In this document: piece after piece, positions 37,687 to 46,310 of the stretch
Position numbering within the stretch: position 1 is the first letter of the stretch
Layout of the letters: every line of letters starts with the position of its first letter
Notes under the pieces: generated by a model
Database searches by the model: none
Told to the model about the DNA's origin: nothing
What the model saw: only the letters and a program-made list of their open reading frames with translations
Program-made: the position numbers and the translations under genes
Source of the DNA: Flavobacterium palustre
GTDB taxonomy: Bacteria; Bacteroidota; Bacteroidia; Flavobacteriales; Flavobacteriaceae
Reading direction: 5' to 3'
DNA length: 64,000 bases
Assembly: GCF_014639535.1 (NCBI RefSeq)
Contig: NZ_BMGA01000003.1
Coordinates: forward strand, 186,001-250,000

Positions 37687-39276
37687 ATGCCTAACGACTG
37701 TATCAGCTATCAAAAATCAGGATATTTCTCTCCTTTGATGAATGATTATTTAGACCAAAATTCAAAACTACATTCTTTATATAATCGGTTTCCAACTATT
37801 GAAAATTTCGAAGCCCAAATAATCGAAAAACTAAGTAATTTCAATAACAATCATAGAAACAGTCTGGTTGCTGTTTTGCAAAAGCAATACGCCGGAATTG
37901 AAATTTCGCATTTAACCGAGCAAAATATCGAGTCTTTAAAAGTCAACAATACTTTTACAGTAACCACGGGGCACCAATTAAATCTATTTTCCGGTCCTTT
38001 ATATTTTCTATACAAAATTATCTCAACCATTAATTTAACGACCGAATTAAAGGTAAAATATCCGGCTTATAATTTTGTACCCGTTTATTGGATGGCAACC
38101 GAAGACCATGATTTTGAAGAAATCAATTACTTTAATTTCAAAGGACGAAAATTCCGTTGGAACGCAGCAAGTTCAGGACCTGTTGGCAGACTTTCAACTG
38201 ATGGTTTAGCTGATTTTTTCGAAATATTCGAACAGGAATTAGGTCACAGCACTAATGCCGAAACACTAAAAAAAATGTTTCAGGATGCTTATTTAAAACA
38301 TGACAATCTTGCCGATGCCACTCGTTATTTGGCTAATGCATTATTTGGTTCTCAGGGATTAGTTATTATTGATGCCGATGATGCCAATTTAAAAAGAAAC
38401 TTCATTCCTTATATAAAAGAAGAATTATTGCAGCAAACTGCTCATAAAAAAGTGCTGGAAACGACGCAAAAACTAAAGGAATACGATGTTCAGGTAAATC
38501 CACGCGAAATCAATTTATTTTATATCGAAAACAACTTACGAGAGCGTATTATTTTTGAAAACGATAAATTCAAAGTAAACAATACTAAAATTGAATTTTC
38601 TGAAAGCGAGATTCTGACATTACTCGACAGCAATCCCGAAAAATTCAGCCCTAATGTAATTATGCGTCCGCTATATCAGGAAGTAATCCTGCCTAATCTT
38701 TGCTACATTGGCGGAGGTGGTGAAATTGCTTATTGGTTAGAGTTAAAATCCTTTTTCGACGCGGTAAAAGTTAGCTTTCCAATACTTTTAGTTCGTAATT
38801 CAGTTCTTTTGGCTACCGAAAAACAAATTAAAAAAGCGGATAAATTAAGTCTAAACTGGAATGACTTATTCTCAAAACAAAGTGAGCTAATCAATGAAAA
38901 AACAAAGATTTTATCGGAATTTGATATTGACTTGACTTTGTTAAAAGAACAATTGCAGAAGCAATTCAGCATCCTGAACGAAATCACCACAAAAACAGAT
39001 CCTTCATTTGCCGGAGCAGTAAAAGCGCAGGAAGTCAAACAAATCAAAGGTCTTGAAAATCTGGAAAAACGTTTGCTTAAAGCCGAAAAAATAAAACTAA
39101 AAGACACTTTAAATCGCATCACGGATTTGCAAAACGAATTATTTCCTAATCAGAGTTTACAGGAACGTCAAGCCAATTTTTCTGAATTCTACCTGGAAAG
39201 TGGTGACCATTTGATTAACAAACTAATCGAACGTCTTAATCCTCTGGATCAGCAATTTGACATCATTGAATTCTAA
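37687..39276 (+). CDS. bshC: Bacillithiol biosynthesis cysteine-adding enzyme BshC
   Basis: BshC joins cysteine to glucosaminyl-malate to make the thiol bacillithiol. The 529-residue length is standard. Recognisable parts are TTGHQLNLFSGPLYFLYKI (about 93-111), YWMATEDHDFEEIN (about 134-147) and NVIMRPLYQEVILPNLCYIGGGGE (about 320-343), followed by a long coiled coil (about 390-470). Translation is placed at the ATG of MPNDCISY; the longer frame begins with TTG in the upstream AT-rich spacer and adds ten residues not typical of the family. It indicates a bacillithiol-based redox system. Confidence 0.95.
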   Translation: MPNDCISYQKSGYFSPLMNDYLDQNSKLHSLYNRFPTIENFEAQIIEKLSNFNNNHRNSLVAVLQKQYAGIEISHLTEQNIESLKVNNTFTVTTGHQLNLFSGPLYFLYKIISTINLTTELKVKYPAYNFVPVYWMATEDHDFEEINYFNFKGRKFRWNAASSGPVGRLSTDGLADFFEIFEQELGHSTNAETLKKMFQDAYLKHDNLADATRYLANALFGSQGLVIIDADDANLKRNFIPYIKEELLQQTAHKKVLETTQKLKEYDVQVNPREINLFYIENNLRERIIFENDKFKVNNTKIEFSESEILTLLDSNPEKFSPNVIMRPLYQEVILPNLCYIGGGGEIAYWLELKSFFDAVKVSFPILLVRNSVLLATEKQIKKADKLSLNWNDLFSKQSELINEKTKILSEFDIDLTLLKEQLQKQFSILNEITTKTDPSFAGAVKAQEVKQIKGLENLEKRLLKAEKIKLKDTLNRITDLQNELFPNQSLQERQANFSEFYLESGDHLINKLIERLNPLDQQFDIIEF

Positions 39277-39373
39277 AATTTAACAAAAGAAGCCGGATTT
39301 ATGACGCATTTATTAAGAAATCAAAGTGCTAACCATTTTAAAAAAGCTACTTTTATAAAAAAGAAATTATAAA

Positions 39374-39793
39374 ATGACAACCAACAGAACTTTTACCATG
39401 ATTAAACCCGATGCTGTCGCTAATGGACACATTGGAAACATACTTGCCATGATTACTAATGCAGGTTTTAAAATTGTATCACTAAAATTAACCCAACTTA
39501 CAGTAGCCGATGCAAAAGCTTTTTATGCCGTTCACGCAGAAAGACCTTTCTACGGAGAATTAGTTGAATTTATGTCCAGCGGACCGATTGTTGCAGCCAT
39601 ATTAGAAAAAGAAAATGCCGTTTTAGATTTCAGAACACTCATAGGTGCTACCAATCCGGCTGATGCTGCCGAAGGAACCATCCGTAAATTATATGCAACT
39701 TCAATGGGAGAAAATGCCGTTCACGGTTCTGACAGCGATGAAAATGCTGCTATAGAAAGTGCTTTTCACTTTTCAGGAAGAGAGCAGTTCTAG
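39374..39793 (+). CDS. ndk: Nucleoside diphosphate kinase
   Basis: A 139-residue enzyme that transfers the terminal phosphate between nucleoside triphosphates and diphosphates. It starts with [17 protein letters not shown], and the phosphorylated histidine is H117 in NAVHGSDS. The length is normal. It stands between bshC and a very strong terminator. Confidence 0.98.
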   Translation: MTTNRTFTMIKPDAVANGHIGNILAMITNAGFKIVSLKLTQLTVADAKAFYAVHAERPFYGELVEFMSSGPIVAAILEKENAVLDFRTLIGATNPADAAEGTIRKLYATSMGENAVHGSDSDENAAIESAFHFSGREQF

Positions 39794-39810
39794 TATTCAG
39801 AACACAGATA

Positions 39811-39926
39811 TCAGAATGCAGAAAGCAGATAAAAATCTATAAAAAGAAAATCCAGTCTCGTTTTTTAGAACGAGACTGGATTTTCTTTTTTATTCTAAAT
39901 TCTGAGGTCTGAGGTCTGCATTCTGA
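39811..39926. repeat. Nested inverted repeats around the ndk terminator
   Basis: TCAGAATGCAGA (39811-39822) and TCTGCATTCTGA (39915-39926) are perfect complements and enclose the terminator at 39846-39885, giving a possible cruciform of about 116 bases. Related cagaacacagatat and ctgaggtctgaggt half-repeats lie alongside. Confidence 0.7.
39846..39885. terminator. Very strong bidirectional terminator
   Basis: A perfect 17-bp stem (GAAAATCCAGTCTCGTT with its complement) and a 6-base loop, ending in a T-rich run. It separates ndk from the leftward DUF721 gene. Confidence 0.92.
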
Positions 39927-39928
39927 AA

Positions 39929-40225
39929 TCATCTCAAAACCACATCTTTCACCACATCTCTACGCAGTTCTTCATTAATCATCTTTATAATCTTAGATTT
40001 TCCGTGGCTGAGTTCCTCTCTTAATACTGATGATGTTAATTCTACATACAACGTACTGCCCTTTAAAACCACATTTCGGGTATAGCTGTTTACTCCGTTA
40101 CCCATTAAATTTTGCCAGGCCTCTTTGACATTAATTCCATCCATTCCTGACTGCAATTTATTTGCCTGAATAATTTGCTTCAAAACATCACCTACGGTAC
40201 TTTCATTATTTAGTCTTTTCGCCAT
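39929..40225 (-). CDS. DUF721/DciA-like protein
   Basis: A 98-residue protein of the DUF721 family, whose better studied members (DciA) help load the replicative helicase in bacteria that lack DnaC. Seen: an N-terminal helix (VGDVLKQII), then ALSW-like KEAWQNLMG, and the beta core VVLKGSTLYVELTSSVLREELSHGK. Its first 20 bases overlap the end of the upstream lipoprotein gene, so the two are coupled. A DciA role here is inference from family. Confidence 0.85.
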   Translation of the reverse strand: MAKRLNNESTVGDVLKQIIQANKLQSGMDGINVKEAWQNLMGNGVNSYTRNVVLKGSTLYVELTSSVLREELSHGKSKIIKMINEELRRDVVKDVVLR

Positions 40226-40646
40226 CTTCCAGTAAATTTATTGGTCCTGCTTTTTTATATTGGTATTCTTTATTCTGATCATTTTTAATCAGCATCTCAT
40301 CATCCGAAATACTCACTAATTCCTCAGTCCATTTAGCATAAGGAGTCGAATAATCAAGATAAACATGATCTTCTGTAAATCGTACTTTTACTTTTTCATA
40401 ATCGTCATTAAACAAAAAAGTCCCGTTAAATTGTGGGCGTACCTTTCTTCGGATACCTTCATTTTGAGCAATTTTAAAATAATCAAAATTCTCATTCATT
40501 TTGTATTCCTTGTCATCGCCTTCTTTAAAACTCACCTTCTCAATTTCCCAATAACCATTCAATTTATTAATATCCTCAGGAGTAATTTTTTGTTGACAGG
40601 AAGCCAAAAACAAACAAACAAAAAGAATTTTTAAAGCATTTTTCAT
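40206..40646 (-). CDS. Small lipoprotein, lipocalin-like
   Basis: If translation begins at MKNALKILFVCLFLASC the product has 146 residues, with C17 as the lipidated residue. A longer frame reaches upstream into the structured element at 40665-40745 and was rejected; a second ATG three bases earlier is an equal alternative. The body (LNGYWEIEKVSF to DEMLIKNDQNKEYQYKK) resembles the short lipocalin-like lipoproteins common in Flavobacteria: a GxW start followed by antiparallel strands. Ligand unknown. The gene is joined to the DUF721 gene by a 20-base overlap. Confidence 0.8.
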   Translation of the reverse strand: MKNALKILFVCLFLASCQQKITPEDINKLNGYWEIEKVSFKEGDDKEYKMNENFDYFKIAQNEGIRRKVRPQFNGTFLFNDDYEKVKVRFTEDHVYLDYSTPYAKWTEELVSISDDEMLIKNDQNKEYQYKKAGPINLLEDGEKTK

Positions 40647-40664
40647 CATAAATAGTATTATTTG

Positions 40665-40745
40665 GAGCATTTTCCTGCTATCCGCTATATCTGTCGTGCC
40701 AAACCCTGGCACAACAGGATTCCGCTACCATCAGGACTAGGAATT
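40665..40745. ncRNA. Structured intergenic element, possible conserved RNA motif
   Basis: A central hairpin (GTCGTGCCA with TGGCACAAC, one mismatch, loop AACCC) is flanked by two purposeful-looking arms: TCCTGCTATCCGCTATATCT on the left and AGGATTCCGCTACCATCAGG on the right. From memory, elements with these arms and a variable central hairpin recur between genes in many Flavobacterium genomes. It may correspond to a published flavobacterial RNA motif (Flavo-1 is the one to test); I cannot confirm this. It lies just upstream of the leftward lipoprotein gene. Strand is undecided. Confidence 0.5.
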
Positions 40746-40836
40746 GGTAACAAAAATACATTTTGTTTCTCAAACAAAGTTAGCTTTATTAAACTTTAAA
40801 TTAGCGAAATTTAAAACCGACTTAAACTATTTTATA

Positions 40837-40844
40837 TATTTTTG
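40837..40844 (+). promoter_or_regulatory. -7 box of the serine hydrolase gene
   Basis: TATTTTTG matches TAnnTTTG, 35 bases before the ATG. Confidence 0.4.
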
Positions 40845-40878
40845 GTCTTAAAGCAGTTATAACTTCAACCGCCAAATC

Positions 40879-41952
40879 ATGTCTAAAATCTTCCTTAGTT
40901 TCCTTTGTCTTTATCTATTTGTCAATTGCAGTTCGGAGTCTGATTCTGACTCAACAACTTCGGAAAATATGTATTTCCCTCCTGTAAGCGGAACTAATTG
41001 GGAAACAAAATCCATCAATGATTTAGGATGGAAACAGGAAGCTGTCCAACCTTTATTGGATTATCTAGAACTCAAACATTCTAAATCGTTCATGATTCTA
41101 GTGAATGGAAAAATCGTAATGGAAAATTATTTCAATGGACATTCAGCCACTACTAATTGGTATTGGGCAAGTGCCGGAAAAACCCTGACTGCTACACTAA
41201 CAGGAATTGCGGAGCAGGAAGGTTTTATTAATACCAACAATAAAGTTTCTGACTACATTGGTACAGCATGGACATCTGAAACCTTAGCCCAAGAAAACCT
41301 AATTACTTGCAAACATTTACTCACCATGACATCAGGAATTGAAGACATTGCTAATGGCGACGATGTTTCACCTTCAAAACTAACTTATAAAGCTGATGCC
41401 GGAACACGCTGGGCGTACCACAATGTGTATGTAAAATTACAGGATGTCATTGCTCAAGCTACAGGGCAAAGCTGGAGTAATTATTTTAATGCCAAATTAA
41501 GAGACAAAATAGGGATGAATGGAGTCTGGCTTCCTTTGGACAACAACATTGTTTATTACAGCACCACCCGAAGTATGGCGCGTTTTGGTTTACTAATGCT
41601 CAACAAAGGAAAATGGGAGAATACAACTATTTTAAACGAAGCCTTTTTCAATTCGGCAACTACAACTTCTCAAAATATTAATCTGGGATACGGCTATTTA
41701 TGGTGGTTAAACGGCAAAAGCAGTTATCATTTACCACAAAGCCAACTCCAATTTTCGGGAAGTATCATTCCAAACGGACCGAATGATATGTTCATGGCTT
41801 TAGGCAAAAATGACCAGAAAATCTACGTTATTCCAAGCAAAAAAATGGTTGTTATCCGAATGGGAGAGGCTGCCAATACAGACAATCCTTCTTTTGCTTT
41901 ATCCGGATTTGATAATGAACTATGGCAAAAAATCAGTGCTTTGTATCAATAA
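40879..41952 (+). CDS. Serine hydrolase of the class C beta-lactamase family, lipoprotein
   Basis: A 357-residue lipoprotein (lipobox FVNC, C17) followed by a Ser/Asp-rich linker. The hydrolase domain has the S-x-x-K motif S98-A-G-K101 (WYWASAGKT), a Y-H-N motif near 180 in place of Y-x-N, and a C-terminal segment ending in amphipathic LWQKISAL. Family members include esterases, D-aminopeptidases and penicillin-binding proteins; true beta-lactamase activity is not implied. The third K/H-x-G motif is not obvious. Its stop codon is immediately next to the stop of the convergent small gene. Confidence 0.88.
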   Translation: MSKIFLSFLCLYLFVNCSSESDSDSTTSENMYFPPVSGTNWETKSINDLGWKQEAVQPLLDYLELKHSKSFMILVNGKIVMENYFNGHSATTNWYWASAGKTLTATLTGIAEQEGFINTNNKVSDYIGTAWTSETLAQENLITCKHLLTMTSGIEDIANGDDVSPSKLTYKADAGTRWAYHNVYVKLQDVIAQATGQSWSNYFNAKLRDKIGMNGVWLPLDNNIVYYSTTRSMARFGLLMLNKGKWENTTILNEAFFNSATTTSQNINLGYGYLWWLNGKSSYHLPQSQLQFSGSIIPNGPNDMFMALGKNDQKIYVIPSKKMVVIRMGEAANTDNPSFALSGFDNELWQKISALYQ

Positions 41953-42117
41953 TTATCGTTTAGTACGGATTCTTTTTATCATTCCAATAAAAAAGAATAC
42001 CAGACCCAAAACCAATAAAATATAATAAAAAGACAAACTTTTATCTTTTAAAACATTGGCTAAAACAAAACTGACAACGCTTGCAAAATAGAAAGCAACA
42101 GGGCTCATATTTTTCAT
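41953..42117 (-). CDS. 54-residue membrane protein downstream of ftsY
   Basis: This frame is short but looks real. It starts with ATG 12 bases after the ftsY stop codon and reads MKNMSPVAFYFASVVSFVLA, then a second hydrophobic stretch (FYYILLVLGLVFFFIGMI), and ends in a basic tail (KRIRTKR). It has two predicted membrane helices with the positive-inside pattern. It fills the space exactly up to the convergent hydrolase gene, with no bases between the two stop codons. Function is unknown. The position suggests cotranscription with ftsY, the membrane-targeting GTPase. Confidence 0.75.
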   Translation of the reverse strand: MKNMSPVAFYFASVVSFVLANVLKDKSLSFYYILLVLGLVFFFIGMIKRIRTKR

Positions 42118-42128
42118 TGACAAACTTT

Positions 42129-43109
42129 TTATTTAAAGAAAGAATCTACAAATTCATATTTATTAAAGACTTGTAAATCTTCAATACCTTCTCCTACTCC
42201 AATGTATTTTACCGGAATCTGGAATTGATCTGAAATACCAATAACAACACCACCTTTGGCAGTTCCGTCTAATTTAGTTACCGCTAATGAAGTCACTTCA
42301 GTTGCAGCTGTAAATTGTTTAGCCTGTTCGAAAGCATTCTGACCGGTAGAACCATCAAGAACTAATAAAACATCATGTGGTGCATCGGCAACCACTTTTT
42401 GCATTACCCTTTTCACTTTAGATAATTCATTCATTAAGTTCACTTTATTATGCAAACGTCCTGCAGTATCAATAATTACAATATCAGCATCCTGAGCCAC
42501 CGCTGATTGTAAGGTATCAAAAGCCACTGAAGCAGGATCTGAACCCATATTTTGTCTTACAATTGGCACATCAACCCTATCGGCCCAAATTTGTAATTGG
42601 TCAATAGCCGCTGCTCTAAAAGTATCGGCAGCACCAAGAACCACTTTGTAACCCTGCTTTTTAAATTGGTAGGCTAATTTTCCAATGGTAGTTGTTTTCC
42701 CCACTCCGTTAACACCCACAACCATTAAAACATAAGGTTTTGTATTAACCGGAATTATAAATTCAGTAGCTTCACCGGTATTGGTTTCTGATAACAATGA
42801 AGCAATTTCTTCCTGAAGAATTTGGTTCAATTCAGAAGTACCCAAATATTTATCTTCAGAAACACGTTTTTCTATACGAGTTATAATTTTCAAAGTAGTA
42901 TCGACACCTACATCAGAAGAAACCAGAATTTCTTCCAAATTATCCAAAACATCATCATCAACTTTAGATTTACCTACAATTGCCTTACTTAACTTCGAAA
43001 AAAAAGTAGTTTTTGTTTTTTCGAGACCTTTATCTAAGGTTTGCTTCGCCTGTTCGCTTATGCTCGGGTCTTTTTTCTCTGAAGAAAATATTCTTTTAAA
43101 AAAACTCAT
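42129..43109 (-). CDS. ftsY: Signal recognition particle receptor FtsY
   Basis: A 326-residue SRP GTPase that docks SRP-bound ribosomes at the inner membrane. An N-terminal basic helix (FFKRIFSSEKK) is followed by the NG domain: G1 GVNGVGKTTTIGKLA (about 131-145), DTFRAAA, G3 DTAGRLHN, G4 TKLDG and the closing GVGEGIEDL. The acidic A domain of E. coli FtsY is absent, as usual in Bacteroidota. It is in the rpmB-rpmG-DUF4295-ftsY cluster, though a small terminator at 43186-43217 lies before it. Confidence 0.97.
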   Translation of the reverse strand: MSFFKRIFSSEKKDPSISEQAKQTLDKGLEKTKTTFFSKLSKAIVGKSKVDDDVLDNLEEILVSSDVGVDTTLKIITRIEKRVSEDKYLGTSELNQILQEEIASLLSETNTGEATEFIIPVNTKPYVLMVVGVNGVGKTTTIGKLAYQFKKQGYKVVLGAADTFRAAAIDQLQIWADRVDVPIVRQNMGSDPASVAFDTLQSAVAQDADIVIIDTAGRLHNKVNLMNELSKVKRVMQKVVADAPHDVLLVLDGSTGQNAFEQAKQFTAATEVTSLAVTKLDGTAKGGVVIGISDQFQIPVKYIGVGEGIEDLQVFNKYEFVDSFFK

Positions 43110-43185
43110 CGTATATACAGTATTAAAAAACAGAGGATTAGCAACAAAACACCAATACCTCTTTCAAAGGGTAAATATAGAAAAT

Positions 43186-43217
43186 AAAAAAGCTACTTCC
43201 TGAAGAAAGTAGCTTTT
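43186..43217 (-). terminator. Terminator between the DUF4295 gene and ftsY
   Basis: AAAAGCTACTT and AAGTAGCTTTT form an 11-bp stem with an 8-base loop; the minus strand continues into T. Confidence 0.75.
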
Positions 43218-43236
43218 CTATATATTCTTTTATGAA

Positions 43237-43389
43237 TTATTTCTTTTTCAAGAATTCATCAACTAATTCAGGAGCAACAATCGTTTCTACGAAAGTATAA
43301 GCGCCAGTTTTTGGAGATTTAACCATTTTAATGGCTTTTGATAATCTCTTTGAAGAAGTTTGTAACGATGCTACGGTTTTCTTTGCCAT
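43237..43389 (-). CDS. DUF4295 family protein, 50 aa
   Basis: The product reads MAKKTVASLQTSSKRLSKAI, then MVKSPKTGAYTFVETIV and a C-terminal DEFLKKK. This tiny basic protein is encoded next to rpmG in Bacteroidota generally, which points to a ribosome-associated role, not yet defined as far as I know. It starts 71 bases after the rpmG stop. The length is normal for the family. Confidence 0.92.
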   Translation of the reverse strand: MAKKTVASLQTSSKRLSKAIKMVKSPKTGAYTFVETIVAPELVDEFLKKK

Positions 43390-43460
43390 GATTGAAATGT
43401 TATTTTAATTTTAATAAATCCCTATAAAATTAATTGAGATTCTATCAAAATTTCTAATTA

Positions 43461-43643
43461 TTACTTAATTTCTTTGTGAACAGTTACTCTCTTCAATACA
43501 GGGTTGAATTTTTTAATTTCCAATCTGTCCGGAGTATTTTTTTTGTTCTTAGTTGTTATGTATCTTGAAGTACCAGCAACACCTGAAGCTTTGTGCTCAG
43601 TACATTCTAAAATTACCTGGATTCTATTACCTTTCTTTGCCAT
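43461..43643 (-). CDS. rpmG: 50S ribosomal protein L33
   Basis: A 60-residue protein starting [18 protein letters not shown] and containing [19 protein letters not shown], the standard L33 pattern. Of the zinc-ribbon cysteines only C14 is present, so this is the zinc-free (C-minus) form. It lies 30 bases after rpmB. Confidence 0.97.
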   Translation of the reverse strand: MAKKGNRIQVILECTEHKASGVAGTSRYITTKNKKNTPDRLEIKKFNPVLKRVTVHKEIK

Positions 43644-43673
43644 CTTGCTATATATTTATTTAGGAAATAAAGA

Positions 43674-43910
43674 TTATTTAATAAATCCTTCTGACTGCGC
43701 TTTTTTCAAAACAGCAGAAATTCCATTTTTATTAATTGTTTTTATCGTAGATGCTGCTACTCTAAGAGTAATCCATCTATCTTCTTCTGGAAGATAAAAA
43801 CGCTTTTTAACTAAGTTTACAGAAAACTTTCTCTTAGTTTTGTTCATAGCGTGAGAAACGTTATTTCCTACCATCGCTCTTTTACCTGTAAGGTCACAAA
43901 CTCTTGACAT
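43674..43910 (-). CDS. rpmB: 50S ribosomal protein L28
   Basis: A 78-residue protein beginning [20 protein letters not shown], followed by [13 protein letters not shown] and a C-terminal [12 protein letters not shown]. Only one cysteine is found in the N-terminal motif, again a zinc-free variant. It heads the rpmB-rpmG-DUF4295 run downstream of cinA. Confidence 0.97.
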   Translation of the reverse strand: MSRVCDLTGKRAMVGNNVSHAMNKTKRKFSVNLVKKRFYLPEEDRWITLRVAASTIKTINKNGISAVLKKAQSEGFIK

Positions 43911-43984
43911 TATACTTATCTTTTATATCGTTATTCAAAATCAGGGTGCAAAGAAAAGAAAAATAAACGGTTCAAACAAAAAAA

Positions 43985-45238
43985 TTACAAGACATTTTTA
44001 AAAATTTCTTTCTTCAGCATTTCTAAACTTTTAATCAACGCTCTATCTATCACTTTTTCACGGGGTTGACCAAAATTAAACTCTTCCACAATTACCTCAT
44101 TTGGCGTAGCCAAAGCTATAAAAACACTTCCTAATTCGGCTTTTTCATCTCCTTTTGTGGGCCCTGCATTTCCGGTTGTCGCAAGAGCATAATCGGTATT
44201 CATTAGCTTCTTCACATTTACTGCCATTGCCTTAGCTACCTCAGCACTTACCACAGCATGTTCTTTAATCAAATCTGCAGGAATTCCTAATACAGCTATC
44301 TTGGTTTCAGTTGCATAGGAAACCACACTTCCTTTAAAATAACTAGAAGCTCCCGCCACCGAAGACAAACTTGCAGCGATTTGACCACCGGTACAACTTT
44401 CGGCAGTTGCAATGGTTTTTTGTTGTTCTTTCAACATTTTACCTACCAAAACCTCAATAGTTTCATCTTCTTCAAAACCTACAATAATATCATTGATAAT
44501 GGCACTTAAAGATGTCACATAAGAATCAATTGATTTTCCCAATGCTTCTTTATCTTTCCCTCTGGCCGAAAGACGCAAACGTACTCTTCCCGGAGCAGGC
44601 AAATAAGCCAGCTTAATAAATTCCGGCAGACTATTTTCCCAGTCTTCAATTCGTTCCGCCACCATACTCTCTCCTTGTCCATAGGTAAGTATCGTTTTAT
44701 GAATAATATAAGGACGATCGTATTCTTTAACCACTTTTGGAATAATCTCATTTTCAACCAAATATTTCATTTCAAATGGCACTCCCGGCAGCGAAACAAA
44801 CACCGTATTTTCTTTCTTCATCCACATCCCCGGAGCCGTCCCCACCTGATTGTGCAACACCGTACAACGCGAAGGAACCAATGCCTGATCTTTATTGATT
44901 TGAGTAATGGTACGTTTATAAAAACCTTCTATTAACTGTGTCACATGCGCTAAAACCGCCTGATCGACAACCAATTCATCTTCAAAATAATCACAAAATG
45001 TTTTTTTGGTAACATCATCTTTCGTTGGTCCTAGTCCACCCGTGATGATTACTAAATCTACTTTGTTTTGCAATTTTTCAAAAGTATCCAGAATATGTTG
45101 TTTATCATCACTAATAGAAATCATTTCATTGATTTCTACTCCTATTTTATCAAGGGATTTTGCAATAAAACCCGAATTGGTATCTATAATCTGACCTATT
45201 AAAATTTCATCTCCAATGGTAACAATGGTTGCTTTCAT
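43985..45238 (-). CDS. cinA: CinA family protein (nicotinamide nucleotide recycling)
   Basis: A 417-residue two-domain protein. The N-terminal molybdopterin-binding-like COG1058 domain ([21 protein letters not shown] to [11 protein letters not shown], about 5-75) is an ADP-ribose pyrophosphatase in characterised members. The C-terminal PncC domain ([19 protein letters not shown] at about 278-296) deamidates NMN. It therefore likely repairs or recycles pyridine nucleotides; the competence link in the name is historical. It lies upstream of rpmB on the same strand with a 74-base gap. Confidence 0.95.
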   Translation of the reverse strand: MKATIVTIGDEILIGQIIDTNSGFIAKSLDKIGVEINEMISISDDKQHILDTFEKLQNKVDLVIITGGLGPTKDDVTKKTFCDYFEDELVVDQAVLAHVTQLIEGFYKRTITQINKDQALVPSRCTVLHNQVGTAPGMWMKKENTVFVSLPGVPFEMKYLVENEIIPKVVKEYDRPYIIHKTILTYGQGESMVAERIEDWENSLPEFIKLAYLPAPGRVRLRLSARGKDKEALGKSIDSYVTSLSAIINDIIVGFEEDETIEVLVGKMLKEQQKTIATAESCTGGQIAASLSSVAGASSYFKGSVVSYATETKIAVLGIPADLIKEHAVVSAEVAKAMAVNVKKLMNTDYALATTGNAGPTKGDEKAELGSVFIALATPNEVIVEEFNFGQPREKVIDRALIKSLEMLKKEIFKNVL

Positions 45239-45275
45239 TTAGTAATCTGATAATTTGAGTTGCTTTATAAAATAA

Positions 45276-45305
45276 AATCAACATCCAAAAAATTGAATGT
45301 TGATT
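45276..45305 (-). terminator. Terminator between the HPt gene and cinA
   Basis: AATCAACAT and ATGTTGATT form a perfect 9-bp stem; the minus-strand side is T-rich. Confidence 0.65.
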
Positions 45306-45343
45306 CTTATGTGTTTTTTTTTCGAATAAAAATTAAGACTTAT

Positions 45344-45688
45344 TTACAAATCGAAGTCTTTCTTAATCTCTTTAATTGCTTCTTTAACCTGCGATTTTAT
45401 ACTATCAAAAGTATGCTCAATATCTTTTCTTTTCCCTTCTTCTTTTGTCCAGGCTTCTACCTGAAGAATTTCCTCAAAAGCTACCGTCATACCCAACAAA
45501 TCTAATGTTGGCTTAATTTTATGCGCATAAGCATACGCATGTTTGTGATCTTTTTTCTTTATCCCTTCTTTTATTTGAGCCAAATCTTCCGGCACATCAT
45601 TTACAAACAAGGTTAGAATTTCGTTTACAAACTCCTGATCATTATCTGAGATTGCATATACTTTTGCTAAGTTATAGTTTAAAGCCAT
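45344..45688 (-). CDS. HPt-domain phosphotransfer protein
   Basis: A 114-residue helical protein containing the HPt signature AYAHKIKPTLDLLG, with phosphorylatable H56 and the conserved K59. HPt proteins shuttle phosphate between receiver domains. No kinase is adjacent: its ATG overlaps the stop of the FAH-family gene by one base (TAATG), so the two are translationally coupled. The two lone receivers at 8957-9361 and 19622-20026 are possible partners, which is speculation. Confidence 0.9.
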   Translation of the reverse strand: MALNYNLAKVYAISDNDQEFVNEILTLFVNDVPEDLAQIKEGIKKKDHKHAYAYAHKIKPTLDLLGMTVAFEEILQVEAWTKEEGKRKDIEHTFDSIKSQVKEAIKEIKKDFDL

Positions 45689-46299
45689 TATTTTATTTGT
45701 ATTCTAAATAGTTTTTGTCCTTCTAAATATCCTTCCAAAACGTCGTTCGGATTTACTTTTGCAACTCCTTTAGGTGTTCCTGTAAAAATAATATCACCTA
45801 TTTTCAAAGTAAAATATTGCGAAACATAAGCAATCAGCTCATCTATTTTCCACAACATCCTGTTTACATTACCTTCCTGAACGGTCTGATTATTATTTTT
45901 CAATTCAAAAGTAAGATTTTCTAATGAACTAAATTGTGATTTAGGTAAAAAATCACCAATTACCGCCGAACCATCAAAAGCTTTTGCTTTTTCCCAAGGC
46001 AAACCTTTCTCTTTTAACTTAGTTTGCAAATCACGAGCTGTAAAATCAATCCCTACACTTATTTCGTCATAATATTTATGAGCAAATTTAGGTTCGATAT
46101 ATTTCCCTACTTTATTAATCTTAACAATCACCTCAACTTCATGTTGAATATCCTCTGAAAATTCAGGAATCACGAAAGGATGTTGTTTTAACAATATCGA
46201 AGAATCCGGTTTTATAAAAATTACCGGTTCTGCAGGGCGTTCATTTTGCAATTCTTCTATATGGTCAACATAATTGCGACCAATACAAATTATCTTCAT
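45688..46299 (-). CDS. Fumarylacetoacetate hydrolase family protein
   Basis: A 203-residue single FAH domain, near the minimal length. It begins MKIICIGRNYVDHIEELQNE. Metal-ligand acids appear in HEVEVIVKI (about 69-77) and GIDFTARDLQ (about 97-106), and the closing motif is IIFTGTPKGV. Relatives include acylpyruvate hydrolases and oxaloacetate decarboxylases/tautomerases; the exact substrate is open. It is coupled to the HPt gene downstream and separated from the exonuclease gene by the inverted repeat at 46311-46381. Confidence 0.92.
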   Translation of the reverse strand: MKIICIGRNYVDHIEELQNERPAEPVIFIKPDSSILLKQHPFVIPEFSEDIQHEVEVIVKINKVGKYIEPKFAHKYYDEISVGIDFTARDLQTKLKEKGLPWEKAKAFDGSAVIGDFLPKSQFSSLENLTFELKNNNQTVQEGNVNRMLWKIDELIAYVSQYFTLKIGDIIFTGTPKGVAKVNPNDVLEGYLEGQKLFRIQIK

Positions 46300-46310
46300 T
46301 CTTTTTTATG

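Noticed and set aside
40647-40712. Extended N-terminus of the small lipoprotein
   Set aside because: It would translate part of the structured intergenic element and displace the lipoprotein signal from the N-terminus.
40879-41952. Antibiotic-resistance beta-lactamase
   Set aside because: Only the broad serine-hydrolase motifs are present; the lipoprotein form and unclear third motif fit an esterase or peptidase as well.
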